DNA of 64,000 nucleotides from Solihabitans fulvus (lineage in GTDB: Bacteria > Actinomycetota > Actinomycetes > Mycobacteriales > Pseudonocardiaceae). Positions within the stretch are counted from its first letter, which is position 1. Every line of letters begins with the position of its first letter. The position numbers were made by a program, and so were the translations under genes. Shown here one piece after another: positions 42,732 to 51,437 of the stretch. The notes under the pieces were generated by a model, which did no database searches, was not told the DNA's origin, and saw only the letters and a program-made list of their open reading frames with translations. The DNA lies in NCBI RefSeq assembly GCF_008386585.1, contig NZ_VUOB01000022.1, forward strand, positions 1 through 64,000. The letters are read 5' to 3'.

Positions 42732-42768
42732 CGTCGAGCCGGCCACCCTCAGGGTGGCCGGCTCGACG
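42732..42768 (+). terminator. Terminator of tRNA-Ser(CGA)
   Basis: The 18-base arms 42732-42749 and 42751-42768 are perfectly complementary around C42750 and are followed by cttgtc. It begins three bases after the encoded CCA. Confidence 0.85.
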
Positions 42769-42813
42769 CTTGTCCGGGTGAGTGTCGTTCGGCCGTCTTC
42801 GCTCGTTCACCCG

Positions 42814-42927
42814 ATGTGGGGAAGATCCAACCTGACCAGGCTCGACCACGACGTGGTGCACATCAACGCCGAGTTCGCCGACCAGGCAAGCGACCACGAC
42901 CCGCGCGCGCCGACCGGGGTGAAGTAG
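42814..42927 (+). pseudogene. C-terminal relic of an endonuclease/exonuclease/phosphatase-family gene
   Basis: The frame reads LDHDVVHINAEFADQASDHDP before a stop. INAEFADQxSDHDP is the C-terminal active-site signature (SDHDP) of EEP-fold nucleases and phosphatases. Nothing else of such a gene is present upstream, where the tRNA-Ser and its terminator lie, so this looks like the residue of a gene removed by deletion or recombination at the tRNA. Confidence 0.5.
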
Positions 42928-42966
42928 CCTCGCGCACCGTTGGTTCGTCTGGTCGAGGAGGCCGGG

Positions 42967-43572
42967 ATGGCTCGGGAACAGGCCGGTCAGGTGCTGGCGG
43001 CGAACCTGCGCGCGCTGCGCGAGAAGGGTGGCCTCTCGCTGTCCGAGCTCGCCAGGCGCTCGGGCATCGCCAAGGGCACGCTGTCGCTGTTGGAGTCCGG
43101 CACCGGCAATCCGACCATCGAGACGGTGTTCAGCTTGTCGAACGCTCTGGATGTTCCGGTGTCCACCCTGCTGACCGCGCGGGCGACCCCGGACGTGGTG
43201 CTGGTCCGGTCCGACGGCCTTGAGGTGCTCAGCAGCAACGCGGTGGATCTGCGCATGCTGCGGCGGATGGACGTCACCGAGACGGTGTTCGAGCTCTACG
43301 ACCAGCGGGTCAGGCCAGGCGAGGTGCAGCGGTCGGAGGGGCACCCCGGCCTCGAGCACGTCGTGGTGACATCCGGCGTGCTCAGGGTGGGTCCGCCCGA
43401 GTCGCCATACGAGCTCGGGCCCGGCGACTACGTGTGTTTCCCCGCGCAGTCGCCGCACATCTACGAGACCGTGGATGGCCCGGTCGTCTCGGTGCTGCTG
43501 CTCCAGTACCCGGCGGACGCCGGCCCTCCGGCACACGGCGGATCCTGCGCTCACCCGGTCGGTCGACCCTGA
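42967..43572 (+). CDS. XRE-cupin regulator, probable controller of the hydroxyproline operon
   Basis: A 201-aa regulator. The N-terminal XRE helix-turn-helix is LRALREKGGLSLSELARRSGIAKGTLSLLESG (residues about 14-46); the C-terminal half is a cupin (HPGLEHVVVTSGVLRVG, ELGPGDYVCFPAQSPHIYE), which usually senses a small molecule. ATG 42967 is chosen. It lies 57 bp upstream of the catabolic operon on the same strand, with a promoter and palindrome between, which fits local control. Confidence 0.85.
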   Translation: MAREQAGQVLAANLRALREKGGLSLSELARRSGIAKGTLSLLESGTGNPTIETVFSLSNALDVPVSTLLTARATPDVVLVRSDGLEVLSSNAVDLRMLRRMDVTETVFELYDQRVRPGEVQRSEGHPGLEHVVVTSGVLRVGPPESPYELGPGDYVCFPAQSPHIYETVDGPVVSVLLLQYPADAGPPAHGGSCAHPVGRP

Positions 43573-43576
43573 GGGC

Positions 43577-43630
43577 TTGACCCGCGCGACGGCCCGCCAT
43601 ACTCTCGCAATCGTTCAATACATAGAACGA
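43577..43630 (+). promoter_or_regulatory. Promoter and operator of the hydroxyproline operon
   Basis: A candidate -35 ttgacc (43577-43582) and -10 catact (43599-43604) are 16 bp apart. Just downstream is the inverted repeat tcgttcaatacatagaacga (43611-43630), whose right arm reaches the A of the ATG at 43630. A repressor here would block initiation. The arms and A/T core resemble IclR/GntR-type sites as much as XRE sites, so the binder is uncertain. Confidence 0.55.
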
Positions 43631-44811
43631 TGGTGGTCAGCGTGGCGTACTCGGATGTGGTGGTTGTCGGGGCAGGCGTGGTGGGTGCCGCCTGCGCCGA
43701 GGCGCTGAGCGCCGCCGGCAGCACGGTCACCGTGCTCGACCGGGGCGCGCCGGCGTCTGGCACCACCGCGGCCGGCGAGGGCAACATCCTGGTCTCCGAC
43801 AAGGGACCCGGCGCAGAGCTGGAGCTCGCGCGGGCCTCCCGGTCGCGCTGGCCCGAGCTGCTCGCCGAGCTGCGCGAGGAGCTGGGCCCCGCGCTCGCCG
43901 ACGTCGAGTGGGAACCCAAGGGTGGCGTGGTGGTCGCGACCTCGGCCGAGTCCGCCGCGCCGCTCGCCGAGTTCGCCGCCGCGCAGCGCGCGGTCGGGGT
44001 GGACGCGCGGCAGGTCACCCCGGCCGAGGCCGCCGAGCTCGAACCGCACCTCACCCCGCGCGTCGTCACCGCAGTGCACTACCCGGAGGACGCCCAGCTC
44101 CAGCCGGTGCTGGCGGCCACGACGCTGCTCGCCGCCGTGCGCCACCGGGGCGGCCAGGTGCGTGCTGGTGTCGCGGCGCTCGGCGTTGAGCGGGGCGCGA
44201 ACGGCGCGGTCAGCGGGGTGCGCACCAGCGAGGGTGTGCTGCCGTGCGGCGCGGTGGTCAACGCCTGCGGGCCGTGGGCCGGCGCGTTCGCGGAGGCGGC
44301 AGGCGCGCCGATCGCGGTGCTGCCCCGGCGCGGCATGGTGCTGGTGACCGGTCCGCTGCCGAAGACGGTGTGGCACAAGGTCTACGACGCCGACTACGTG
44401 GGCGCGGTGACCAGCGGGGAGGCCGGCGTCCAGACGTCGACCGTGATCGAGTCGACCGGCGCGGGCACGGTGCTGATCGGGTCGAGCCGGCAGCTGGTCG
44501 GCCTCGACGAGACGATGCGCGTTGAGGTGCTGCGCGAGCTGGCCCGCAAGGCCGTCGCGCTGTTCCCGGTGCTCGCCGGCGTGCCGGTGCTACGCGCCTA
44601 CGGCGGTTTCCGCCCCTACGCGCCGGACCACCTGCCGGTGATCGGTGCCGACCCGAGGCTGCCCGGCCTGTGGCACGCGACCGGGCACGAGGGCGCCGGC
44701 ATCGGGCTGGCAGCGGCCACCGGCCGGCTGATCGCCGAGCTGGTCACCGGCCGGCCCACCCACGTGGACGCCGAGCCGTTCCGCGTCGACCGTCCGGGGG
44801 TGCTGCTGTGA
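43630..44811 (+). CDS. FAD-dependent D-hydroxyproline dehydrogenase subunit (DadA-like)
   Basis: A 393-aa amine oxidase-type flavoprotein. The FAD site is DVVVVGAGVVGAACAEALSAAG; GTTAAGEGNIL, then the C-terminal FRPYAPDHLPVIGADPRLPGLWHATGHEGAGIGLA, are typical of the DadA/glycine oxidase family. With the [2Fe-2S] and large FAD subunits downstream it probably forms a heteromeric dehydrogenase that oxidises cis-4-hydroxy-D-proline to pyrroline-4-hydroxy-2-carboxylate. First gene of the operon. Confidence 0.82.
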   Translation: MVVSVAYSDVVVVGAGVVGAACAEALSAAGSTVTVLDRGAPASGTTAAGEGNILVSDKGPGAELELARASRSRWPELLAELREELGPALADVEWEPKGGVVVATSAESAAPLAEFAAAQRAVGVDARQVTPAEAAELEPHLTPRVVTAVHYPEDAQLQPVLAATTLLAAVRHRGGQVRAGVAALGVERGANGAVSGVRTSEGVLPCGAVVNACGPWAGAFAEAAGAPIAVLPRRGMVLVTGPLPKTVWHKVYDADYVGAVTSGEAGVQTSTVIESTGAGTVLIGSSRQLVGLDETMRVEVLRELARKAVALFPVLAGVPVLRAYGGFRPYAPDHLPVIGADPRLPGLWHATGHEGAGIGLAAATGRLIAELVTGRPTHVDAEPFRVDRPGVLL

Positions 44812-44931
44812 GGGGCCGTGTCGGTGCGGAGCGGTGCCCGTGGGCGGGGGCCGGGTCGCCGTGTGGCGGGCTGTCGTGCGGTGCCGGCGTGTGTCGCCGC
44901 GGTGTCGATCGTCTGGGGGTGCTGCTGTGAG
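44783..44931 (+). repeat. Direct repeat at the first intercistronic junction of the operon
   Basis: The 30-bp segment 44783-44812 (end of the oxidase gene with its GTGAG stop/start overlap) recurs at 44902-44931, 119 bp later, with three differences, all C to T. The second copy supplies the ribosome site and GTG start of the [2Fe-2S] gene. The 89 bp between them encode no recognisable protein. Confidence 0.7.
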
Positions 44932-45193
44932 AGTTCGCGTTGACGGGCAGGAGAAATCGGCACTGCCGGGTCAGACCGTGGCCGGCGTGCTGCTCGCCGG
45001 CGGCCGCGTTTCCTGGCGTACCACCAGGAACGGCGATCGGCCGCGCGGGGTGTTCTGCGGCATCGGCGTCTGCTTCGACTGTCTCGTCGTGGTCAACGGC
45101 GTGCCGGACGTCCGCGCCTGCCAACGGGTCGTGGCCGACGGCGACGAGATCCGCACCCAGCTCGGGGCCGAGCTGCCGGGGAGCGCCTCGTGA
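44927..45193 (+). CDS. [2Fe-2S] small subunit of D-hydroxyproline dehydrogenase
   Basis: An 88-aa ferredoxin-like protein of the HcnA/SoxA-small-subunit type. The cluster ligands are visible as CGIGVCFDC followed by RAC (four Cys). Such proteins pair with the FAD subunit encoded next and pass electrons on within the complex. GTG 44927 has GGGGGT upstream, and the stop overlaps the next start by 4 bp. Confidence 0.85.
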   Translation: MRVRVDGQEKSALPGQTVAGVLLAGGRVSWRTTRNGDRPRGVFCGIGVCFDCLVVVNGVPDVRACQRVVADGDEIRTQLGAELPGSAS

Positions 45194-46539
45194 ACCGCGT
45201 CGTCGTGGTCGGCGCCGGCCCGGCCGGCATGGCAGCCGCGAGGGCCGCCGCGGCGACTGGTGTCGAGGTGGTGCTGGTGGACAGCGCGCAGGGCCTCGGC
45301 GGTCAGTACCACAGGCGCGCGCCGGAGTCGTTGGGCGGCAACGAGATCCCGCCGATTCCCGGCGTGCGGCACCTGGCCGCGACGACCGTGTGGGCACTGG
45401 AGCCCGTGCCGGGCGGCCACCGCCTGCACCTGCGCACCGGGCCGGCCGACGCGCCGGGCCGCCAGGCCACCGTCCTCGACACCGCCGCGCTGGTGCTGGC
45501 CACCGGCGCCTACGACCGCGCCCTGCCGTTCCCCGGCTGGGACCTGCCAGGCGTGTTCACCGCGGGCGCGGCCCAGGCGCTGGCCAAGGGGCAGAAGGTC
45601 GCGGTCGGCAGTCGGGTGCTGCTGGCCGGCACCGGGCCGTTCCTGCTGCCCGTCGCCGAATCGCTGATCGGCGTCGGCGCGCGGGTGCTCGGCGTCCTTG
45701 AGGCCAACATCCCCGTCGGCGGCTGGCTGCGCGACCCCTTGGCGCTGCTCGCCGGCCGCGCCAAGGCCGCCGAGCTGGCCCGCTACGTCACCATGCTGGC
45801 CAGGCACCGGGTGCCCTTCCGACCGCGCACCACCGTGATCGCCGCGCATGGCACGGACCGGGTCACCGAGGTCACCACCGCGCGCCTGACCGCCGACTGG
45901 CGGGTGCGGCCCGGCAGCGAGCGGCGGGTGCCGGTGGACGCGGTGTGCGTCGGCTTCGGCTTCACCCCGCAACTGGAGCTCGCGGTGGCCGCCGGTTGCC
46001 GGCTGGCCGGCGAGTTCGTCGAGGTGAACGAGGCCCAGGCGACCTCGGTGGCAGGGGTGTTCGCGGCCGGCGAGATCACCGGCATCGGCGGCGCCGACCT
46101 GTCCGAGGCCGAGGGTGTGCTCGCCGGGCTCGCCGCCGCGAGACTCCTTGGCGGGCAAGGGGAAACCCCGCGCCGCGCGATCGCTGCGGTCCGCGCGGGC
46201 CGGCGGTTCGCCGCCGCGCTCGACCGTGCTCATCCCGTCCGCGCCGGCTGGCAGAGCTGGCTGGCCGAGGACACCCTGATCTGCCGCTGCGAGGAGGTCG
46301 ACTACGGCGCGCTGTGCCGCGCGGTGCGGGACCGCGACGCCATCGGCGTCCGCTCGCTCAAGCTGGTCAGCCGCGTCGGCCTCGGCGCGTGCCAGGGCCG
46401 GACCTGCGGCCGCAACGCGGCCGACCTCGTCGGCGGCCTCGACCCGGCCGGCCTCGCCCGGCGCCCGATCGCCGCCCCGGTGCGGCTCGGCGAACTCGCC
46501 ACAACCCCGGTTCACCCCAACGAAAGGGACACGTCATGA
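45190..46539 (+). CDS. FAD/NAD(P)-binding large subunit of D-hydroxyproline dehydrogenase (HcnB-like)
   Basis: A 449-aa flavoprotein. RVVVVGAGPAGMAAARAAAATG is the first dinucleotide site, LVLATGAYDRALPFPGWDLPGV is typical of HcnB/octopine oxidase large subunits, and SRVLLAGTGPFLLPVAESL is the second nucleotide region. The C-terminal BFD-like domain has CRCEEV and CQGRTCG, ligands for another [2Fe-2S]. It overlaps both neighbours by 4 bp, consistent with a stable three-subunit enzyme. Confidence 0.85.
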   Translation: MNRVVVVGAGPAGMAAARAAAATGVEVVLVDSAQGLGGQYHRRAPESLGGNEIPPIPGVRHLAATTVWALEPVPGGHRLHLRTGPADAPGRQATVLDTAALVLATGAYDRALPFPGWDLPGVFTAGAAQALAKGQKVAVGSRVLLAGTGPFLLPVAESLIGVGARVLGVLEANIPVGGWLRDPLALLAGRAKAAELARYVTMLARHRVPFRPRTTVIAAHGTDRVTEVTTARLTADWRVRPGSERRVPVDAVCVGFGFTPQLELAVAAGCRLAGEFVEVNEAQATSVAGVFAAGEITGIGGADLSEAEGVLAGLAAARLLGGQGETPRRAIAAVRAGRRFAAALDRAHPVRAGWQSWLAEDTLICRCEEVDYGALCRAVRDRDAIGVRSLKLVSRVGLGACQGRTCGRNAADLVGGLDPAGLARRPIAAPVRLGELATTPVHPNERDTS

Positions 46540-47459
46540 CCCAGGACAAGCTCGACGGTCTTATCGTCGCCGCCGCGCTGCCCTACGCCGAGGACGCCTC
46601 CGCGCCCGCCGGGCTGCGAGTCGACCTGGACCGCTTCGCCGAGCACTGCCGGTGGCTGGTCGACAACGGCTGCCGTGGCGTCGGCCCGAACGGCTCGCTC
46701 GGCGAGTACTCCTCGCTCAGCGACGACGAGCGCAGGTCCGTGGCCCGCACCGCCATCGAGGCGGTCGGCGACAAGGGCGTCGTGGTGGTCGGCGTGCATG
46801 GCGTCGGCGCGCACCAGGCGCGGGCCTGGACCGAGGCCGCCGCCGAGGACGGCGCGGACGGCGTGCTCTGCCTGCCGCCCACCATGTACCGGGGCAACCT
46901 CGCCGACATCGTGCACCACTTCGAGCAGGTGGCCAGCGTCGGCCTGCCGGTGATGGTCTACAACAACCCGATCGACACCAAGATCGACCTGAAGCCGGAC
47001 ATGCTCGCGGAGATCGCCGCGCTGGACAACGTCGTCGCGATCAAGGAGTTCTCCGGGGACGTGCGGCGGGTGCTGGAGATCCGCGAGCTGATCCCGGACG
47101 TCGCCGTGGTCGCCGGCGCCGACGACGTGGCGCTGGAGTCGATGCTGGTCGGCGCCACCGGCTGGTTCGCTGGCTTCCCCAACGTGTTCCCCGCCGAGTC
47201 CGCGCGCCTGTTCGAGCTGGCGCAGCAGGGCAGGCTGGCCGAGGCGCGCCCGCTCTACGAGGCGCTGGTGCCGGCGTTCCGCTGGGACTCGCGGCCGGAG
47301 TTCGTGCAGGCCATCAAGTACGGCATGGACATGGTCGGCCGCTTCGGCGGTCGGTGCCGCCCGCCGCGCGGCCCGCTGACCGAGCCGATGCGCGCCTCCC
47401 TGCACGCGGACATGGGCCTGGCCATCGACTACCTGCGCGCGAACCCGGTGGCCGCCTGA
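46536..47459 (+). CDS. Pyrroline-4-hydroxy-2-carboxylate deaminase (DapA family)
   Basis: A 307-aa aldolase-fold protein of the dihydrodipicolinate synthase family. The Schiff-base lysine is K170 in VVAIKEFSGD; the tyrosine of the catalytic triad is in VYNNP (Y142), and GPNGSLGEYSSL replaces the usual GTTGE. In the hydroxyproline pathway such enzymes turn pyrroline-4-hydroxy-2-carboxylate into 2-oxoglutarate semialdehyde plus ammonia. Function is assigned from operon context; a different 2-keto acid lyase is possible. Confidence 0.8.
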   Translation: MTQDKLDGLIVAAALPYAEDASAPAGLRVDLDRFAEHCRWLVDNGCRGVGPNGSLGEYSSLSDDERRSVARTAIEAVGDKGVVVVGVHGVGAHQARAWTEAAAEDGADGVLCLPPTMYRGNLADIVHHFEQVASVGLPVMVYNNPIDTKIDLKPDMLAEIAALDNVVAIKEFSGDVRRVLEIRELIPDVAVVAGADDVALESMLVGATGWFAGFPNVFPAESARLFELAQQGRLAEARPLYEALVPAFRWDSRPEFVQAIKYGMDMVGRFGGRCRPPRGPLTEPMRASLHADMGLAIDYLRANPVAA

Positions 47460-47460
47460 C

Positions 47461-48462
47461 ATGCGGGCCACCAGGTACTACAGCGCGGTCGACTCGCACA
47501 CGGAGGGCATGCCGACCAGGGTGATCACCGGTGGCGTCGGGGTGATCCCCGGCGCGACGATGGCCGAGCGCCGCACCTACTTCGTCGAGAACCTGGACCA
47601 CATCCGCGAGTTCCTGGTGAACGAGCCGCGCGGGCACTCCGCGATGAGCGGTGCCATCCTCCAGCCGCCGACCCGCCCCGACGCCGACTGGGGCGTGCTC
47701 TACATCGAGGTCTCCGGCTGCCTGCCGATGTGCGGGCACGGGACGATCGGCGTGGCGACCGTGCTGGTGGAGACCGGCATGGTCGAGGTGACCGAGCCGG
47801 TCACCAGGGTGCGGCTGGACACCCCGGCCGGGCTGGTCATCGCCGAGGTCGCGGTGCGCGACGGCCGCGCCGAGTCGGTGACGATCGAGAACGTGCCGTC
47901 CTTCTCGGCCGAGCTGGACGCCGTGGTCAAGGTGCCCGGCCTCGGCGAGGTGCGCTACGACCTGGCCTACGGCGGCAACTTCTACGCGATCCTGCCGCTC
48001 GCCGAACTCGGCATCCCCTTTGACAAGGCGGAGAAGGACCGGATGATGACCGCCGGTCTGTCCATTATGGACGCGATCAACGAGCAGCGCAGGCCGCTGC
48101 ACCCGACCGACCCGAACATCAACGAGTGCAAGCACGTGCAGCTCGTCGCGCCGGGCACGGACGGCAGCCACGCGCGCAACGCGATGGCCATCCACCCCGG
48201 CTGGTTCGACCGTTCACCGTGCGGCACCGGCACGTCCGCGCGGATGGCGCAGCTGCACGCGCGCGGCGAACTCGGCATCGGCGAGGACTTCGTGAACGAG
48301 TCGCTGCTCGGCACGAGGTTCACCGGCCGGCTGGTGGACCGCACCACCGTCGGCGGCCTCGACGCGGTGGTGCCGACGGTGACCGGGCGGGCCTGGATCA
48401 CCGGCATGGCGCAGTACCTGCTCGACCCGACCGACCCGTTCCCGAAGGGATTCATCCTGTGA
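47461..48462 (+). CDS. 4-Hydroxyproline 2-epimerase (proline racemase family)
   Basis: A 333-aa enzyme that epimerises trans-4-hydroxy-L-proline to cis-4-hydroxy-D-proline, the entry step of the pathway. Both catalytic cysteines are present: C91 in PMCGHGTIG and C254 in DRSPCGTGTSA, which sets it apart from the Ser/Cys or Thr members that are dehydratases. DSHTEGMPTRVITGG at the N-terminus is a family signature. It starts one base after the deaminase stop codon. Confidence 0.9.
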   Translation: MRATRYYSAVDSHTEGMPTRVITGGVGVIPGATMAERRTYFVENLDHIREFLVNEPRGHSAMSGAILQPPTRPDADWGVLYIEVSGCLPMCGHGTIGVATVLVETGMVEVTEPVTRVRLDTPAGLVIAEVAVRDGRAESVTIENVPSFSAELDAVVKVPGLGEVRYDLAYGGNFYAILPLAELGIPFDKAEKDRMMTAGLSIMDAINEQRRPLHPTDPNINECKHVQLVAPGTDGSHARNAMAIHPGWFDRSPCGTGTSARMAQLHARGELGIGEDFVNESLLGTRFTGRLVDRTTVGGLDAVVPTVTGRAWITGMAQYLLDPTDPFPKGFIL

Positions 48463-49823
48463 CCCGCGTGGTTTCGACGTCGCCGCAGCGGCCTGCCGAC
48501 GTGCTGCTCGACGTCCCGGCGGCCGGCGCGGCCGAGGTCGCCTCGGCCGTGGCGCTGGCCCGCACCGCCCAGCGGGACTGGGCATCGGCCGGCCCCGCCG
48601 TCCGGGCTGGGGCGCTCAACGCGATGGCCGACGCGATGGCCGGCAATGCGGCCGAACTCGCCGAACTGGCGGTCCGCGAGGTCGGCAAGCCGGCTGGCGA
48701 GGCCGCCGGCGAGGTGGCCAGGGCCGTCGCGATCCTGCGCTACTACGCGCAGCAGGCCTACGACCCCGTCGGCGAGACCTACCCCGCGGCGAGCGGGCTC
48801 GCGTTCACCGTGCACCGCCCGCGCGGGGTGGCCGGGCTGATCACCCCGTGGAACTTCCCGCTGGCCATCCCGGTGTGGAAGGCCGCGCCCGCGCTCGCCT
48901 ACGGCAACGCGGTGATCATCAAGCCAGCGCCGGACGCCACCGCCTGCGCGCTGCGGCTGGCCGAGCTGTTCTCGCCGCACCTGCCCGACGGCCTGTGCAC
49001 GGTGCTGCCCGGCGCGGCCGAGGCGGGCGAGGCCCTGGTCGACGCGGTCGACCTGGTGTCGTTCACCGGTTCCGGCGCGGTCGGCCGCCAGGTCGCGGTC
49101 GCCGCGGCCCGGCGGGGCATCCCGGCCCAGTGCGAGATGGGCGGACTGTCCGCCTCGATCGTGCTGCCCGACGCGGACGTCGATGTCGCGGCCACCGGAG
49201 TCGCCTATGCCGCAATGGGTTTCGCCGGCCAGAAGTGCACGGCGACCAAGCGGATCGTGGTGGTCGGCGACCCGGCTCCGTTCGCCGAGGCGCTGCGTGC
49301 GCGGATCGACGCGCTCGGCTACGGCGACCCAGCGGAACCTAGTGTCGCGGTCGGCCCGGTGATCAACGCGGCGGCCAAGCAGCGGGTGCTGGACGCGGCC
49401 GCCGAGGCCGAGCGGGCCGGCGGCAAGCTGCTGACGGGCGGCCCGGACGGGGACGCCGACGGCTGGTTCGTCCGCCCGGTGCTCGTCGCCGGGCTCGACG
49501 CGACGGCCCGGCTCAACCGGGAGGAGGTGTTCGGCCCGATCTGCGCGATCACCGGCGTGCCCGACGCGGCTGCCGCGCTCGCGCTGGCCAACGCCACCGG
49601 CTACGGCCTGGTCACCTCCTTGTACAGCAACGATCTCGACCGCGTGCTGTCCTATGTGGACGGCTGCCAGTCCGGCATGGTGAAGGTCAACGCGCCCACC
49701 ACCGGCGTGGACTTCCACCTCCCCTTCGGCGGTGAGAAGGAGTCCGGCTACGGCGGCCGGGAGCAGGGCAAGGCGGCGGTGCGGTTCTACACCTCGCCGC
49801 GCACGGTCCAAGTCGGTGCGTGA
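48459..49823 (+). CDS. Aldehyde dehydrogenase, probable 2-oxoglutarate semialdehyde dehydrogenase
   Basis: A 454-aa NAD(P)-dependent aldehyde dehydrogenase with catalytic Cys260 (GQKCTATKR), general base Glu226 (EMGGLSAS) and cofactor motif SFTGSGAVG at 211-219; PWNFPLAIPVWKAAPALAYGN is a family block. As the last step of hydroxyproline degradation it would oxidise 2-oxoglutarate semialdehyde to 2-oxoglutarate. GTG 48459 overlaps the epimerase stop by 4 bp. Confidence 0.88.
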   Translation: MTRVVSTSPQRPADVLLDVPAAGAAEVASAVALARTAQRDWASAGPAVRAGALNAMADAMAGNAAELAELAVREVGKPAGEAAGEVARAVAILRYYAQQAYDPVGETYPAASGLAFTVHRPRGVAGLITPWNFPLAIPVWKAAPALAYGNAVIIKPAPDATACALRLAELFSPHLPDGLCTVLPGAAEAGEALVDAVDLVSFTGSGAVGRQVAVAAARRGIPAQCEMGGLSASIVLPDADVDVAATGVAYAAMGFAGQKCTATKRIVVVGDPAPFAEALRARIDALGYGDPAEPSVAVGPVINAAAKQRVLDAAAEAERAGGKLLTGGPDGDADGWFVRPVLVAGLDATARLNREEVFGPICAITGVPDAAAALALANATGYGLVTSLYSNDLDRVLSYVDGCQSGMVKVNAPTTGVDFHLPFGGEKESGYGGREQGKAAVRFYTSPRTVQVGA

Positions 49824-49921
49824 CCGCGCGGCCCCGGGATTTGCCCGGTGGCGCACGTGATGGTGTATTGCGGAAGCGGCCGGCGACCCCGGCCCTGGCA
49901 CAGGGATGTGGAGGGAACGCG

Positions 49922-51343
49922 ATGAGCAGCGACCGTCCGGCACGGCGCGATCCGAGCAGGCTCAGCGACGCGACGGGGTTCCGCGACTTCGTCCGGCACG
50001 ACTGGGGTCCGCCGGCGCGCGCGGTGACCCTCACCGACGGCGCCGCGGCGGCCGCCGCCGCGCACCGGGACCGGCTCTCCGCCGAGTTCCCCGGCCAGCG
50101 CATCGCGGTCGCCGCAGGCAGGGCCCCGGTCAGGGCCAACGACACCGACTACGCGTTCCGCCCGGACAGCGACTTCTCCTGGCTGACCGGCTGCGCCGCC
50201 GAGGGCGCCGTGCTGGTCATGCAGCCGGTGGGCGGCGGCCACGACGCCGTGCTGTACCTGCGCGAGCCCGCGGGCCCCGCCGAGGCGGACTTCTTCGCCA
50301 ACGCCCGCGACGGCGAGCTGTGGAACGGCCCGATGGCCGGCCTGCCGGAGTGGACCGAGGCGCTCGGGCTGACCTGCCGCTCGCTGGTCGAGCTGCCGGC
50401 GGCGCTGCGCGGCCAGTACCCGACCGCGTTGGCGACCACGGGCGTCGAGCCGCTGCTCGACGCGCTGCTCGGCGGCGACGACCGCGAGCTCCGGCGCACC
50501 CTCGCCGAGCTGCGCAGGATCAAGGACGACTGGGAGGTCGGCCAGCTGCGGGCCGCGGTCGACGCGACCGTGCTCGGCTTCGCCGAGGTGGCCCGCGAGC
50601 TGCCGACGGCGATCAGGGGCGGCGGCGAGCGGTGGCTCCAGGGCACCTTCGACCGGCGTGCCCGCACCAGCGGCAACGCGCCGGGCTACGCCTCCATCGT
50701 GGCCGCGGGCCACCACGCGCCGGTGCTGCACTGGGTGCGCTGCGACGGATCCGTGCCGGAGGACGGCGTCGTGCTGCTCGACGCCGGTGTCGAGCTGAAC
50801 ACGCTGTACACGGCGGACGTGACGCGCACCTTCCCCGCGTCGGGGACGTTCAGCACGCCGCAGCGGCAGGTGTACGACCTGGTGCTTGCCGCGCACCTCG
50901 CCGCGATGGACGAGGTGAAGCCGGGGGCGGAGTACAAGGCGTTCCACCACACCGCGATGCGGGTGCTCGCGGAGGGCCTGCACGACTGGGGCCTGCTGCC
51001 GACGTCCGTCGACAAGGCGCTCGACCCGGACGGCCAGCACCACCGCAGGTACATCTGCTGCGGGATCGGCCACTTCCTCGGGCTTGACGTGCACGACTGC
51101 GCGCGGTCCAGCGCCGAGAAGTACCACGAGGGCAAGCTGGAGGTCGGCATGGCGCTGACCGTCGAGCCCGGCCTGTACTTCCACCCCAACGACCTCACCG
51201 TGCCGCCCGAGCTGCGAGGCATCGGCGTGCGGATCGAGGACGACCTGGTGGTGACCGAGTCCGGCGCGGAGGTCATCTCCGACGCCCTGCCGATCACCGC
51301 CGAAGGCCTCGAGGAGTGGGTCACCGCCCAACTCCGAGGCTGA
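49922..51343 (+). CDS. pepP: Xaa-Pro aminopeptidase (M24B family)
   Basis: A 473-aa pita-bread metallopeptidase that releases N-terminal residues preceding proline. The five metal ligands are visible: the two Asp in LLDAGVELNTLYTADVTRTF, His in GIGHFLGLDVHD, Glu in TVEPGLYF and Glu in GVRIEDD. The aminopeptidase P N-domain includes YAFRPDSDFSWLTG. It follows the hydroxyproline operon by 98 bp in the same direction and could feed it with imino acids from collagen-like peptides. ATG 49922 has GGAGGGAA upstream. Confidence 0.92.
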   Translation: MSSDRPARRDPSRLSDATGFRDFVRHDWGPPARAVTLTDGAAAAAAAHRDRLSAEFPGQRIAVAAGRAPVRANDTDYAFRPDSDFSWLTGCAAEGAVLVMQPVGGGHDAVLYLREPAGPAEADFFANARDGELWNGPMAGLPEWTEALGLTCRSLVELPAALRGQYPTALATTGVEPLLDALLGGDDRELRRTLAELRRIKDDWEVGQLRAAVDATVLGFAEVARELPTAIRGGGERWLQGTFDRRARTSGNAPGYASIVAAGHHAPVLHWVRCDGSVPEDGVVLLDAGVELNTLYTADVTRTFPASGTFSTPQRQVYDLVLAAHLAAMDEVKPGAEYKAFHHTAMRVLAEGLHDWGLLPTSVDKALDPDGQHHRRYICCGIGHFLGLDVHDCARSSAEKYHEGKLEVGMALTVEPGLYFHPNDLTVPPELRGIGVRIEDDLVVTESGAEVISDALPITAEGLEEWVTAQLRG

Positions 51344-51437
51344 TCGCGGCCGCGCCCCCGTTCCGTTCGAACAGCGGAGCGGGGGCGCGGTTGTTCTCGG
51401 GAGTTTCCAGCGTCCGGCGGCGTCGACCGCCGGAAAC

